Shown: positions 25,850 to 35,663 of the stretch, one piece after another | How positions within the stretch are numbered: position 1 is the stretch's first letter | Layout: each line of letters opens with the position of its first letter | Assembly (NCBI RefSeq): GCF_022095615.2 | Contig: NZ_CP155561.1 | Span: 1-64,000, forward strand | DNA: 64,000 nt | From: Bacillus thuringiensis | GTDB lineage: Bacteria > Bacillota > Bacilli > Bacillales > Bacillaceae_G | Direction: 5' to 3' | Notes under the pieces: model-generated | What the model was told of the DNA's origin: nothing | Seen by the model: the letters and a program-made list of their open reading frames with translations, nothing else | The model's database searches: none | Translations under genes and position numbers: made by a program

Positions 25850-28800
25850 TTATCCTTTCAGACAAATTAACTCGATACTTTCTATATAAAACGTATCCTC
25901 GGTTTCTCCGATTTCAATTCGTACATGATTACTTTGCGGTAATACCTCTACTGTTTTTGTCATATATCCTTCTTCACAAGACGTGAACTTCAGTGTTTCC
26001 TGATGTCCATTACAATCCATCACTGTTACATATCCTTTTCCATGACCTTCTTTTTTTACAATCACACGTAACACTTATCCATGTTGATCTTGGACATGCA
26101 GATTTTGAGATACCCCAGCACTCCAGTTTGATATAACTAATACAGAAGCACCATCCATTTGTTGCACCGCGGCCTTTCCTGTTGCGTGCCATCCTATTAA
26201 TACTTGTGTAAAGCCACCATTTGTTATAACATTTCGTGCCTTATATAAATAACAAGCTTGAGTTATACGCGCATTTAAGTCTGTATATACATCATAGTTC
26301 ATACCTGGAACATCCGGTAACCACTCATGGTGTACATACGGAATTAACTGTGCCAACTGATCAGCGTTTTGAATATGACCTAAAGTAGTATGATAGTGTA
26401 ACTCTTCTCCTTGTGCAGTTGCGAACAAGGCATCTACAGCCTGTTTTGCTGGATCATAGGATTGTTGTGTTTCGAGGCGTTTTTTTCTCCATTTGTTGAT
26501 TCCATTTCTTTTTCTTTCGCTTCACATGTGTCAATGCTTCGTCTGTTAGTGGGCCTTCTTCAATCACTTTTAAATTATCTAATGTCGCGGAACCATCTGG
26601 GGAAGAAATTTTAAATAAAATCAACATTTCTATTCTGGTACAGCGATTGTTCATTGTTGTATAATTCATTACAGAAAGTCATAGAAGGTACGTATGGTAT
26701 ATCATTTGGTACATTCATGATGGTATCTATTTCTTTTCCATAACAAATTACCATTAATTTTAGCTCTTTACTACTTCCCGCAAATCCTCTTATTTGATAA
26801 CGTGTGTAAGGTTTTAATTTGGATTCGTCAATTTTCTGGTATATATATGTTGGGAATAAGATTCCGTAAATATCCCTCGCCCCATGCATATTTAGATATT
26901 GTCCTTTAAAAATTGAATTATCGTTATGAATGGACATATTATTACTTGTAGTCCAGCCATTAAATAAGTCTTCAAAATCACCATTTTGAATTAGATTACG
27001 GGAATGACTGAGGTCTTTTGCATGTTTTACTTCATCCCATAACATCATATTCTCTTTAGAATGTTCTTCCTCTAAAATAGTCTTTAAAGAAATTGCAGCC
27101 TGATCTATTTCATGATTTGTCGTTTCTATTTTCAAAATATTTTTCGCCCCATTTGTAAACATAGAATTCACAACCTCTCCGCTTTTCTGAATGACAATCC
27201 CATCTAAATTAGTAAATACTTTGTGTTAATCGATACATAAATCATTCGCTGCTGTCTTTAATTATTCTAAGATTTAGTTCAATGTACAAGCTATTACACC
27301 TTAATCCACTGGATAAAATTCAATTCTGTCAATAATAATTTGATTATTTGATAACCCAGTTCCTTGTCAAATAGCTATATCTATTGTTGTATTTGGAGGT
27401 AAATCCATTGTAAAAACCTGATTATACTCTTTATATTTAAACTCCTCGTATTTTAAATCTGTTGGTATTATCTTATTAGGTCTTGAAAATGTACGTTCTG
27501 TAGTAAATGCTGCACCGAATTGAGTACCATCTAATAAATATGATACAGTCGCTGTAAATGCATTATTTGCAGCATAACGTATACGTAAACCATAACGTCT
27601 GGAAGTACCAGTAAAGTTACCTGTTTTACATTCGATTGACATCCTACTGTTACCAAAAACATCACTTAGAAGAGCAACTAAATCTCCGCCTGTATGACCA
27701 GGACCTGCAATTACTTTAGCATTTGAAGTAAGACCTGAGCTTTAACAGCAGGAATTTGTGTAATTCTACTTGGAACAATTAGATTATTAGGTTCTACACT
27801 GGTATGTGTCCAAGCGAATGAGTATCCAAAAGTATAAATTGGATAAATTTCACCAGTTCGAGAGTATATCATTTTAATATCAGATAGCACATGTTTTGTT
27901 TGGTTAATAGAAATATTATTTGATATTGTTGAGTTTCGCAAAACATTAATATATATTAATATAACATTTTATAGTACCCCTGAATAATAATCTTGATTTG
28001 GCTTCTGGTTACCAGAATACTCACTTATATAAAAACTCAGCCTAGGTATTCCAGATATTGGATAAAAATTATTTGGATCCCTGAATTGTAACAGAAGTAA
28101 TTTATAAACAAAATAATCAAATCTTATTTCTTGTGGTGTACCACTTGCGACTCTTTGAGTTAGACCAAAATATAAAGATTGCTGTTGGTGAGTATAACTA
28201 TATATAGGTTTAAGACCAGACAATGAAGCCACCTGAAAAGTTGGGTTGAAAGTTTCACGTATTGTATAAAGAGATAATCTTTTTAACCAGGTAAATAATG
28301 ATGGGGGATGTGTAAGCTTGTTTTCCAATGATTGTAGACTTTCACTTTGTTGAGCTTGTTGTAAATAAAATGATGACATATAAACTTTTCTAGTAAGCTC
28401 TGTTTTTGTCGAGATTGGATATTTACATATATCATAATTTGAGAATAATGCAACTAAATCTAATGCACTTAGAGTAATCTCTCTACGATACTCATTGAAA
28501 ATATCCCATGGGATATTTGGTTTATTTTTAATTATATTTAAACCGTTTCTATATGTTTCTGCAATATCATTAGTATAATTTTTTATTTTATTTTTTAAAT
28601 CAGTATAATATTGTTGTGAAGTTTTAAATGATATCGGTTGATCTCGAGTATATTTTACCCATTCATCACCATATTTAGCACCTCTTTGGTATAATATTAA
28701 ATCAATATTTACAGTTTGTGCATAGAGACTAAGTAATTCAGGTTTATTACTTACATTTATTATTAATTATTTTTTAAGATCTATAATGGCATTGTCAATA

Positions 28801-29230
28801 GCTGAAAATCTTAATAATACATCCCTTGTAGTAGCTGAGTTTTTTACGTTCTGCCATATTGCAAACTCTTTCTCAAATAACTGAAGTTTTTCTAATAGTG
28901 CACTGTAATATCCTTTGAGAGGGATTAATATACGTTCTATGGCTTCTTGTGATAGCTCTGGTCTAATAAGATTTAGCCCTCTATGTGTAAATTCCTCCCA
29001 TACTATAGTTTTATTCTCTGGCCAAAGAAAAGGTATTATTGATGAAAAAGCTCCTAAAATTAATCCTATAGCTTCTCCCGGACCAGGAGTAAGACCAATT
29101 ATAGAAGCTATTACCCCTATAGCGGCAGCAACTGAATTAATGTCAGAGTCTCTAGGAGTACAAAGTAGAGTAATAGTTTGACACATATTAAGCCAATCTT
29201 TATAACTTGTATTTTGTAAAGAAACTTATG
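25850..29230 (-). pseudogene. full-length three-domain Cry protoxin gene, decayed
   Basis: The Cry order is complete from the N-terminal TSYKDWLNMC motif (about 29190) to the C-terminal IESIELICLKG (25850). Helix-rich domain I includes SVAAAIGVIASIIG and PFLWPENKTIVWEEF. Block 2 reads YRREITLSALDLVALFSNYD, block 3 SRITQIPAVKA, block 4 YGLRIRYAA and block 5 IIIDRIEFYPVD. Breaks seen: a stop before VSLQNTSY with no start codon, stops at 28767 (LKK*) and 27969 (SGVL*), a one-base deletion near 27735, a stop after DIAI (27367), stops in 27180-27300, frame changes near 26640 and 26450, and TAA at 26075 (DQHG*VLRV). It is not translated as a toxin. Confidence 0.88.
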
Positions 29231-29450
29231 AATTATTTGCTAACTTATGCCTTGAATAAGTATTATTTTTTGAACAATTCGTAAATAATACAATATTTAG
29301 TTTTCACTTTTATTTTGATATAAATTCATTTTTATTCTTCCCTTATACTCACAATTTCTGATACACAAAACAATAAACATATACATGACTGACTTTAATC
29401 TAAATATTCATGATTTTTCTAACGATATGTTCATTCTCTCCAGCAAAAAA

Positions 29451-30221
29451 GGGTTATGATACAAAAAGATAGCCAGAAGCAAAAAAAGAAGTACATTTCT
29501 CACAAATTCAACTCTTAGGCAGTCAATCCAAACAGCTGATGGATAAACATATTGATATCTGACAGACTGCACCCTTAATTTGATTTGTCCTCTGTTGATC
29601 CTATGCATGACTTCTATTCCAGCAATCACTTTGTAGCAGTTTGCAATGATTTCAATCCAAGCATATTTTGGATTCGTTTTTTGATAAAACGATGGTCCTG
29701 TTCAATGATGTTGTTTAAATATTTTTTCATACGAAGTGGTATATCATGTGGTATGTTCTTTTTATCTTTATATTCTTTTATAAAAAATACAATTATTACA
29801 CGTGGTTTTGTGGCATGATAAGAAGCCAAGGATTTCTTTAGAAAATACTTGGCAGCCTTTTTACTACTCAAAGAAAGGTCAATAGTGTTTCCTTCAAAAT
29901 CAATAGCACGATATAAATATATTTTCTCTCCTTTAATTTTTATGTATATTCATCCCATTTCCTAATAATCATTCTTTAGCTCCAGATGCTTTCGAATCCG
30001 CTCATTTAATTATAGTCCATATCGACCTAACGCATAATGGTTGTATGAGACAAAAATAGTACTCGTTCCTTCTTCACTTCCAACAAAGCATGAAAACTTA
30101 GGTTTTACCGTTAATACAATAATATCTGGCTGATAATGTTTCCATTCGAACATACTGTCTTTTTCCATGCTGATCACACACCATTTTAAAATATTAGTAT
30201 GCTCAAATTTTAAAAAATATA
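29451..30221 (-). mobile_element. IS240-like element, decayed
   Basis: The minus strand reads [19 protein letters not shown] (about 30165), then frame breaks, IYIKIKGEKIYLYRAIDFEG, SSKKAAKYFLKKSLASYHAT, NNIIEQDHRFIKKRIQNMLG and a broken C-terminus. The 3' end has only a degenerate repeat (GGTTATGATACAAAA near 29454). The 5' inverted repeat is lost where the next element begins. Confidence 0.75.
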
Positions 30222-30227
30222 TTTAAG

Positions 30228-30576
30228 GGTTTTGTTGCAAAGTTTCTTAACGGATAAAAATTTAAATTGAGTACGATTAAACCTTATGCAATTATAAGTA
30301 ATATTTTCAATTTATTGTACGTTTAAAAACCGCGGTTTTGTCGCAAACTGCGGTTTTGTTTATATACAGTATAAATGGTTTAAATTTCCTTTATAGTACG
30401 TGAAGCATGGCTAATACTTTGAAATCCTGCGTATTTGGAAAAACGAAAGTAGTAGCCGACGGCTATTAAAATAATGCCTTTCTTGAACTGTTTTTCTTAA
30501 AAATATCGCATTTATGATTCTCCTCACTCCTTTTTTCAAGAGTGTTACTAGGCTTAAGGAACTTTACAACAGAACC
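30228..30576 (-). mobile_element. 349-bp deletion derivative of a group B IS6 element
   Basis: It has intact matching ends, GGTTTTGTTGCAAAGT (30228-30243) and ACTTTACAACAGAACC (30561-30576). On the minus strand it contains the start of the transposase (MRYF, stop, EKQFKKGIILIAVGYYF), then jumps directly to the C-terminal region near KYAGFQSISHA. A large internal deletion gives a MITE-like unit. Confidence 0.75.
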
Positions 30577-30662
30577 AATTGATTAACCGCCCAATCAATA
30601 GGCTAATGTACAGCATATGCTATTTGTGAAATGAATAATTTTAGAAAAGGGAGACGGCTAAC

Positions 30663-30929
30663 ATGACAAGAAAACGCTTTTTTGATTTATGTGAGGGAGA
30701 TCGAATAAAGGTGTATTCTGCTGGAAGATACGAAGGAGAAGGGATCTTTATTCGGTTTACAGAAGAAAAAAGTGAGGATTTTATTTATTGGATTAAACGA
30801 AATGGAAACGATTGTTATACAAGTTTAGATGTCATTAATATTGAAAAAATTCGTTATGGGTATAGTCATCGAGATGAGCAACATCATCACGATGATGATC
30901 TTAAAGGAGAATATAGACACGATGAGTAA
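30663..30929 (+). CDS. small IKVYSAG-family protein, copy 2
   Basis: 88 residues, MTRKRFFDLCEGDRIKVYSA onward, with an EGIFIRFTEEKSEDFIYWIK core and YTSLDVINIEKI. The tail is His/Asp-rich (EQHHHDDDLKGEYRHDE), which might bind metal. A ribosome site AAAAGGGAGACGGCTAAC precedes the ATG. The next gene starts 43 bp after its stop on the same strand, so the two form an operon ending at the 31226 terminator. Confidence 0.8.
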   Translation: MTRKRFFDLCEGDRIKVYSAGRYEGEGIFIRFTEEKSEDFIYWIKRNGNDCYTSLDVINIEKIRYGYSHRDEQHHHDDDLKGEYRHDE

Positions 30930-30972
30930 TGTTAAATATAATGAAAATAATCTTCGTAAGGAGGTTTTAAAG

Positions 30973-31200
30973 GTGATAAAACAAAGGGTATGTGAATGTA
31001 ATCGTTGTAAACGACATACCGTATATCAAAAATGGAAAATAAAAGTCGGAGATCCCATTAAGGTCTATTCATATGGTTATTTGTTAAAAAAATGGGGTAA
31101 TTTTCTAGGAATGGATTATTCATTTGTCAAATGGATAGATGGAGAAAAAAATCTACATTTTACGAGTTTACAATCGCTTCAAATTCAAAAAATAATGTAA
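30973..31200 (+). CDS. small IKVYSAG-family protein with N-terminal Cys pair
   Basis: 75 residues with a GTG start at 30973, chosen because AAGGAGG lies 8 bases upstream; an ATG at 30922 overlaps the end of the previous gene and lacks a ribosome site. Residues 6-12 read VCECNRCKRH (three Cys), followed by GDPIKVYSYGYLLKKWGNFL, VKWIDGEKNLHFTSLQSLQI. It is therefore a divergent relative of the neighbouring protein with an added Cys/His cluster. Function unknown. Confidence 0.65.
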   Translation: MIKQRVCECNRCKRHTVYQKWKIKVGDPIKVYSYGYLLKKWGNFLGMDYSFVKWIDGEKNLHFTSLQSLQIQKIM

Positions 31201-31225
31201 TCATAAAAATAAATAACTATTTAAA

Positions 31226-31256
31226 ATGGGGCTGTCTCTGACAGCTTCATTTTTTA
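31226..31256 (+). terminator. terminator of the small two-gene operon
   Basis: GGCTGTC, TCT, GACAGCT form a short GC-rich stem followed by TCATTTTTT. A second hairpin (GTTTGTTCGTG and CATGAACAAAC) follows at 31258-31284. Confidence 0.75.
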
Positions 31257-31298
31257 GTTTGTTCGTGGTTAAACATGAACAAACTTTTCAACAGAACT

Positions 31299-32306
31299 TC
31301 ATTTCACATAGTACTTATTGTACCAATTTACAAACTGAGTTAAACCTTCTGCTATTGTTGTTGAAGGATAGAAGCCCACATCAGCCTGCAAATCGGAGAT
31401 ATCCGCATATGTCTCCTTAACATCCCCTTGTTGTAGGGGTAAAAATTCTATTTTTGCCTTTTTTCCAATTAGTTTTTCTAATATATTAATAAAATCCATT
31501 AATTTAATAGGATTATGGTTACCAATGTTATAGATTTTGTACGGAGCATAGCTTGAACTTGGGTCAGGGTTAGCTGTATCCCATCTTCCGTTATATATTG
31601 GTGCATTATCGAGTAATCGAATTATTGCCTCAACAATATCATCAATATAAGTAAAATCTCTTTTCATATCCCCATTATTAAAAACCTTAATTGTATTCTC
31701 TTCAATAATATTTTGGGTAAATGAGTAATAAGCCATATCAGGTCTCCCCCAAGGGCCATATACAGTAAAGAACCTGAGTCCAGTGGTTGGTATATTAAAT
31801 AAATGACTATAGGTATGAGCCAACAATTCATTAGATTTTTTCGTAGCAGCATATAAACTTACTGGATGATTTACTGAGTCTTTTGTTGAGAAAGGAATAT
31901 TAGTATTAGCTCCGTAGACAGAACTTGAGGATGCATAAATTAAATGCTCGACATTATATTGTCGGCATGCCTCTAAAACATTTACAAATCCAACTAAATT
32001 GGAATTAATATAAGAATCTGGGTTATCAATACTATAACGTACTCCCGCTTGAGCGGCTAAATTAATGACTATATTAACCTTTTTGTCTGTAAATATTTTA
32101 TTTAATTCTTCTTTATTTGATATATTTATTTTATGGAATTCGAAATTATCGTTTTCTCGCAATATTTTAAGGCGATCTTTCTTTAAAAAAATATCATAAT
32201 AATCATTTAAGTTATCTACACCTATAACATTGATATCTTGAGCCAACAAACGTTTTGCTAGGTGGAAACCAATAAAACCTACCGCCCCTGTCACCAAGAT
32301 TTTCAT
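31299..32306 (-). CDS. UDP-glucuronate 4-epimerase-like NAD-dependent epimerase
   Basis: 335 residues, extended short-chain dehydrogenase/epimerase. The NAD-binding motif GAVGFIG is at 7-13, SSSSVYG at 126-132, and the catalytic YxxxK is Tyr152-Lys156 (LYAATKKSNE). The substrate-loop sequences NDYYD and RFFTVYGPWGRPDMA are typical of UDP-glucuronate 4-epimerases, which interconvert UDP-glucuronate and UDP-galacturonate in the cytoplasm. Ugd and GalU 4-7 kb away supply the precursor. Ribosome site AAAGGATTGG. It is the last gene of the minus-strand sugar group, separated from the kinase-like gene by 500 bp. Confidence 0.85.
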   Translation of the reverse strand: MKILVTGAVGFIGFHLAKRLLAQDINVIGVDNLNDYYDIFLKKDRLKILRENDNFEFHKINISNKEELNKIFTDKKVNIVINLAAQAGVRYSIDNPDSYINSNLVGFVNVLEACRQYNVEHLIYASSSSVYGANTNIPFSTKDSVNHPVSLYAATKKSNELLAHTYSHLFNIPTTGLRFFTVYGPWGRPDMAYYSFTQNIIEENTIKVFNNGDMKRDFTYIDDIVEAIIRLLDNAPIYNGRWDTANPDPSSSYAPYKIYNIGNHNPIKLMDFINILEKLIGKKAKIEFLPLQQGDVKETYADISDLQADVGFYPSTTIAEGLTQFVNWYNKYYVK

Positions 32307-32807
32307 AGTATTAATTCCAATCCTTTCTATATAAAATTTTCACGACATCTAAAATACCTAATATTAAGTTGTAATTATGAGCTTCTATTTTCAATACTTT
32401 ACAAAAGCTAAGCAAGTTCATTATGCTGGAATTCAGAAAAAAACAACCAGAAATTTCATTTTCCCCGAGAAGATTGATTTTTTATTTATTTGGAGCCCGC
32501 CCCCCATTTTAGCTTCAAATCTCATGAGTTTTCGAACCCAAATCAGTCATCAATTACAAAGAGATTTTATTATTCAAATGGATATCCTTAATCACATTCA
32601 ATTGTCAAGTTTTTTTATATTTAATAGGAAATACTGATTTTGGTAGCGCACTTTTATATAAGGGATAAAATAGTAAATCCCCCCTGCTACTACATGTTCC
32701 GTAACGAGTCAACGAGAATCATTTACTTTTCCAACTGAATAAGGGAATAAAAAACAAGATTCATCATTTGCAAAATAATAAACGTAGCGAAATAGACCTA
32801 CTATCAT
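32307..32807. other. intergenic region
   Basis: 500 bp without a supported gene. A plus-strand open frame (32377-32637) has no ribosome site and no recognisable features. The promoter of the epimerase gene should lie at the left of this region. Confidence 0.35.
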
Positions 32808-33965
32808 TTAATAGACAGTTTTGTCTTTCGTCCATTTAGCGTATGTTTTAGGATCTATTTCTTTTACTTGTTCTAGAAAAGTATCTAAAAAATTTCTTTC
32901 GCCTAGGTTTCTAAATAACTCGAGGGGGGTTTTTTGATCATGTGAAAATGAGTACACATGATCGACTAATTTAAAACCATTGTTGGTTACAATAATATGT
33001 CGTAAAGGTGCATCGATTTTTTTGAAACCTGATTTTTTCATCTTTTTTAATATATAGAGTAATCGCCTTGTTATGTCTTCAGAAAATATAGATTGTTTTT
33101 TCAGAAAAGTATTTAAATCTGGTCCTGAAAGATATTCCATTAAAATATAATTTGGTCCTGTTTCAAATACTTTTGGGATAAAAGATAAATGTTGACTTGA
33201 TAAAAGAACATTTTTTTCTCGATTTGCATGCTCAGTTTCTCCGTATATCTTTACGCATTGGTCTTCAGACACCCTATAAACGGCTCCTTGATGCCCTTTC
33301 CCAATTAGTGCTTGGGTAATCGTACTATCTATTTTTACACCATTCCCTGAACCTCCATGGAGGACGGTAATATTTCTAAAGTCTAAATTTTTACGATTTA
33401 AATATTTATTCCATTCATTAAAAATGTCCGGTTCAAGATTTTTCACCTGAGCTAAGAATGAGTCCTTTAACAGGATTGTTTTTAAATCTCTTAATAATTT
33501 TTGTGGCACAGGGTATTTTTTTTTGAAGGAATTCTCATAGCCAATCACCTTAAGTTCATCATTGTCGACTACAAAAATATTGTGTAGAGAGGCGTCTATC
33601 ATGGTAATTTTTGCTTGTTTTAATTTCTTTAATATAGATAGAAGTTTCTCTACTATAAAACTAGGCATATACATACAATCTTTAAGGTATTCTTTTAAGG
33701 TTGGAGCATTAAAATATTCCATGACTATATAGTTTGATCCAGTATCATATACTACAGGCATAAAGGGAAAATTTTGCCCATTTTTAAGGACTTTTCCTTC
33801 TATTTTTGCTTGTGCCGGGTCTGAATAAATTTTCACACATTTATCTTCTGCAATTTTAAATACAGCACCTTGAGTTCCCATACCTATCAGTGGATAGGTA
33901 GTGGGATTGTGAATTTCTAAATTTTTTTTACCTTTGGCTACGGTAATCGCTTTGAAATCCTTCAT
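32808..33965 (-). CDS. tandem protein-kinase-like protein (two YrzF-type domains)
   Basis: 385 residues made of two repeats of a reduced protein-kinase fold. Domain 1: glycine loop IGMGTQGAVFKI (27-38), Lys45 in CVKIY, hinge YIVMEYFNAPTL, catalytic-loop-like MIDASLHNIFV with Asp124, and KVIGYENSF where the expected metal-binding Asp is Gly142. Domain 2: IGKGHQGAVYRV (221-232), Lys239, YILMEYLSGPDL, KIDAPLRHIIV with Asp318, and KLVDHVYSF with Asp335. Domain 2 keeps the key residues; domain 1 looks like a pseudokinase. Single-domain relatives (B. subtilis YrzF/YbdM type) are annotated as Ser/Thr kinase-like. The gene begins 32 bp after the glycosyltransferase stop, so they are probably co-transcribed. 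The substrate is unknown. Confidence 0.75.
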   Translation of the reverse strand: MKDFKAITVAKGKKNLEIHNPTTYPLIGMGTQGAVFKIAEDKCVKIYSDPAQAKIEGKVLKNGQNFPFMPVVYDTGSNYIVMEYFNAPTLKEYLKDCMYMPSFIVEKLLSILKKLKQAKITMIDASLHNIFVVDNDELKVIGYENSFKKKYPVPQKLLRDLKTILLKDSFLAQVKNLEPDIFNEWNKYLNRKNLDFRNITVLHGGSGNGVKIDSTITQALIGKGHQGAVYRVSEDQCVKIYGETEHANREKNVLLSSQHLSFIPKVFETGPNYILMEYLSGPDLNTFLKKQSIFSEDITRRLLYILKKMKKSGFKKIDAPLRHIIVTNNGFKLVDHVYSFSHDQKTPLELFRNLGERNFLDTFLEQVKEIDPKTYAKWTKDKTVY

Positions 33966-33997
33966 GATTATCCTCCTAATCTCACATCTTTCGCTTA

Positions 33998-35338
33998 TTA
34001 TTGAAGCTGTTCGATATAACCAAGAGCTTTTTTCACATTTTGGGTTCTTTGTTGTTTTTTATCTTCTTTATGAGAGACTACCGTTTCTTCATCTTTAAGC
34101 TGATGTTGAAGTTGTTGAATATAATTAAGAGCTTTTTTTACGTTTTGGATTCTTTGTGTTTCTTTATCTTTTTTACGAGAGACTACTATTTCTTCATCTT
34201 TAAACTGATGTTGAAGTTGTTGAATATAATTGCTAGGTGTTTTTTTGTTTTTTTTTCGAGGCAAAATTGAATTCTTTTTATAAGGACCTATTAGTTCATC
34301 ATAAAATTCAGCTTGCTGTTGAAGCTGTTGAACGAGGCTAAAGTTTTCTTCGATTTTTTTACGAGCCGCTAATGTATAGGATTTCCACATATCTCTATTT
34401 GTTAGCATAAATTCAAGAGCATTTGCCAGCGCATCTACATTATTTTCTTGTACTAATATGCCTTCCTTATTATTTGTTATTAATTCAGGGATGCCCGCAT
34501 GGTCAGTCGAAATCACTGGTACCCCAAGCGCCATAGCTTCTTTTAATGTATTAGGTATACCTTCTATATCTCCATTAAAAGCTTCTAAGCTAGCTGCGCA
34601 AAATATATCTGCATTGTTCATTTGTTCTCGTACGTGATCTTTAGGGAGGTGATTTAATAAACGAAAAGAGTTTCCTAAGTTAAGTTGAATCGCCAAGGAC
34701 TTTATATATTCTTCCAGTTCTCCTCTTCCAATAATTGTGAGTGTGGCTTTTGGAAATTCACCTTTAATCTTTTTAAACGCTTTCATTAAGATGTGGTGTC
34801 CTTTTTTCTCTACTAATCTACCAACAGATAAAATGTTTTGAGTTCCCTCTTTCTGGAGAGTTTGATAATTGTATTGGCTAAGGTCAACACCACCATATAA
34901 CACCCTAATTTTTTCTGGAGGACAGCCCCAAGCAATTAGCCTATCGGCTAAATACTTGCATACTGGAAAGAAACGTTCCCCTTGACCAAAAAGCAATTTC
35001 ATGTTTTCAAGATAACCAATAGGCTGATTAGCTAGCGTCGCATCCCTTCCTCGAATACTTGTTACCAATGGAAGGTTTGTTTCAATTTTAAAAGGAAGTA
35101 ACAACATCCCTAATTGACCATGATGAGCATGTAAGAGTGAGATATTATTTTTTTTCACATATTCTTTTGGAGAAAAGATATCACTGAAATAATGAACTTT
35201 CTCATTCAAAAGAGAAAGATCTGTCATATATTGTGGTTGTCGCACCATATGGATGTAATTATAATTAGGAATTTCTCTAATCTGGGAGATGTATTGGGTC
35301 GGATCGACTCTTAAGTTCAAATGTAAAGTTGTATGCAA
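33998..35338 (-). CDS. GT4-type glycosyltransferase with C-terminal coiled repeats
   Basis: 446 residues. The GT-B C-terminal half is clear: NILSVGRLVEKKGHHILMKA, TIIGRGELEEYIKSL, then IFCAASLEAFNGDIEGIPNT and LKEAMALGVPVISTDHAGIP, with the EGIPNTLKEAMA nucleotide-sugar motif. The usual first 50-60 residues of the family (first Rossmann strand) are absent. The start is a TTG with AAAGGAGAACATTTAA upstream. The tail (about 370-446) is a Lys/Gln-rich coiled stretch with a 35-residue repeat (YIQQLQHQ, then QNVKKAL) in about 2.2 copies. It would transfer a sugar from an NDP-sugar or UDP-uronate to an unknown acceptor. Confidence 0.75.
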   Translation of the reverse strand: MHTTLHLNLRVDPTQYISQIREIPNYNYIHMVRQPQYMTDLSLLNEKVHYFSDIFSPKEYVKKNNISLLHAHHGQLGMLLLPFKIETNLPLVTSIRGRDATLANQPIGYLENMKLLFGQGERFFPVCKYLADRLIAWGCPPEKIRVLYGGVDLSQYNYQTLQKEGTQNILSVGRLVEKKGHHILMKAFKKIKGEFPKATLTIIGRGELEEYIKSLAIQLNLGNSFRLLNHLPKDHVREQMNNADIFCAASLEAFNGDIEGIPNTLKEAMALGVPVISTDHAGIPELITNNKEGILVQENNVDALANALEFMLTNRDMWKSYTLAARKKIEENFSLVQQLQQQAEFYDELIGPYKKNSILPRKKNKKTPSNYIQQLQHQFKDEEIVVSRKKDKETQRIQNVKKALNYIQQLQHQLKDEETVVSHKEDKKQQRTQNVKKALGYIEQLQ

Positions 35339-35432
35339 TTAAATGTTCTCCTTTCAATTATAGTAAGCAAATTTTTAGGTATTTTATGCATAGTTTTTTA
35401 TGCGTACCTAGGCTAAATGATAATAAATTTCT

Positions 35433-35448
35433 GGTTCTGTTGCAAAGT
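35433..35448 (+). repeat. isolated group B IS6 inverted repeat
   Basis: GGTTCTGTTGCAAAGT at 35433-35448 is identical to the outer end of the element at 2412, but no transposase sequence follows. It may mark a former insertion or a recombination joint. Confidence 0.6.
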
Positions 35449-35663
35449 ATTAGAGTAAAACTATTTGGGCTATACTTGGATAGAAAATTTCTTTAATCAC
35501 CTCTAGTCAGAGTGCTTTCATTTGTATGTTTTCCGACAGAAGAATCCACTTCAAAAAGGTATCGTTGTCAAATAATCGTTTTAGATGGGATATGAATGTC
35601 GTTAGGTGTAATATTACATTTTTTTGTAAAATATAGATCATATAAGAAAGTAAGAGACAATTT

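Larger units (their letters stand above)
30583..31200 (+). repeat. right arm of the ~0.6-kb inverted duplication
   Basis: This is the intact counterpart of 24838-25449, in opposite orientation, holding both small genes with good ribosome sites. The DNA between the arms (about 5.1 kb) holds the cry pseudogene and IS6-family debris, so the pair frames a cassette. Confidence 0.85.

Noticed and set aside
28915..29181. Plus-strand open frame opposite the cry N-terminus
   Set aside because: It is the antisense of a strongly recognisable Cry domain I region.
32377..32637. 86-codon plus-strand open frame
   Set aside because: No ribosome site, low-complexity AT-driven composition and no recognisable similarity.
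34001..34270. Phe/Leu-rich plus-strand open frame that looks like a membrane protein
   Set aside because: It is the antisense of the Lys/Gln-rich coiled repeats of the glycosyltransferase.
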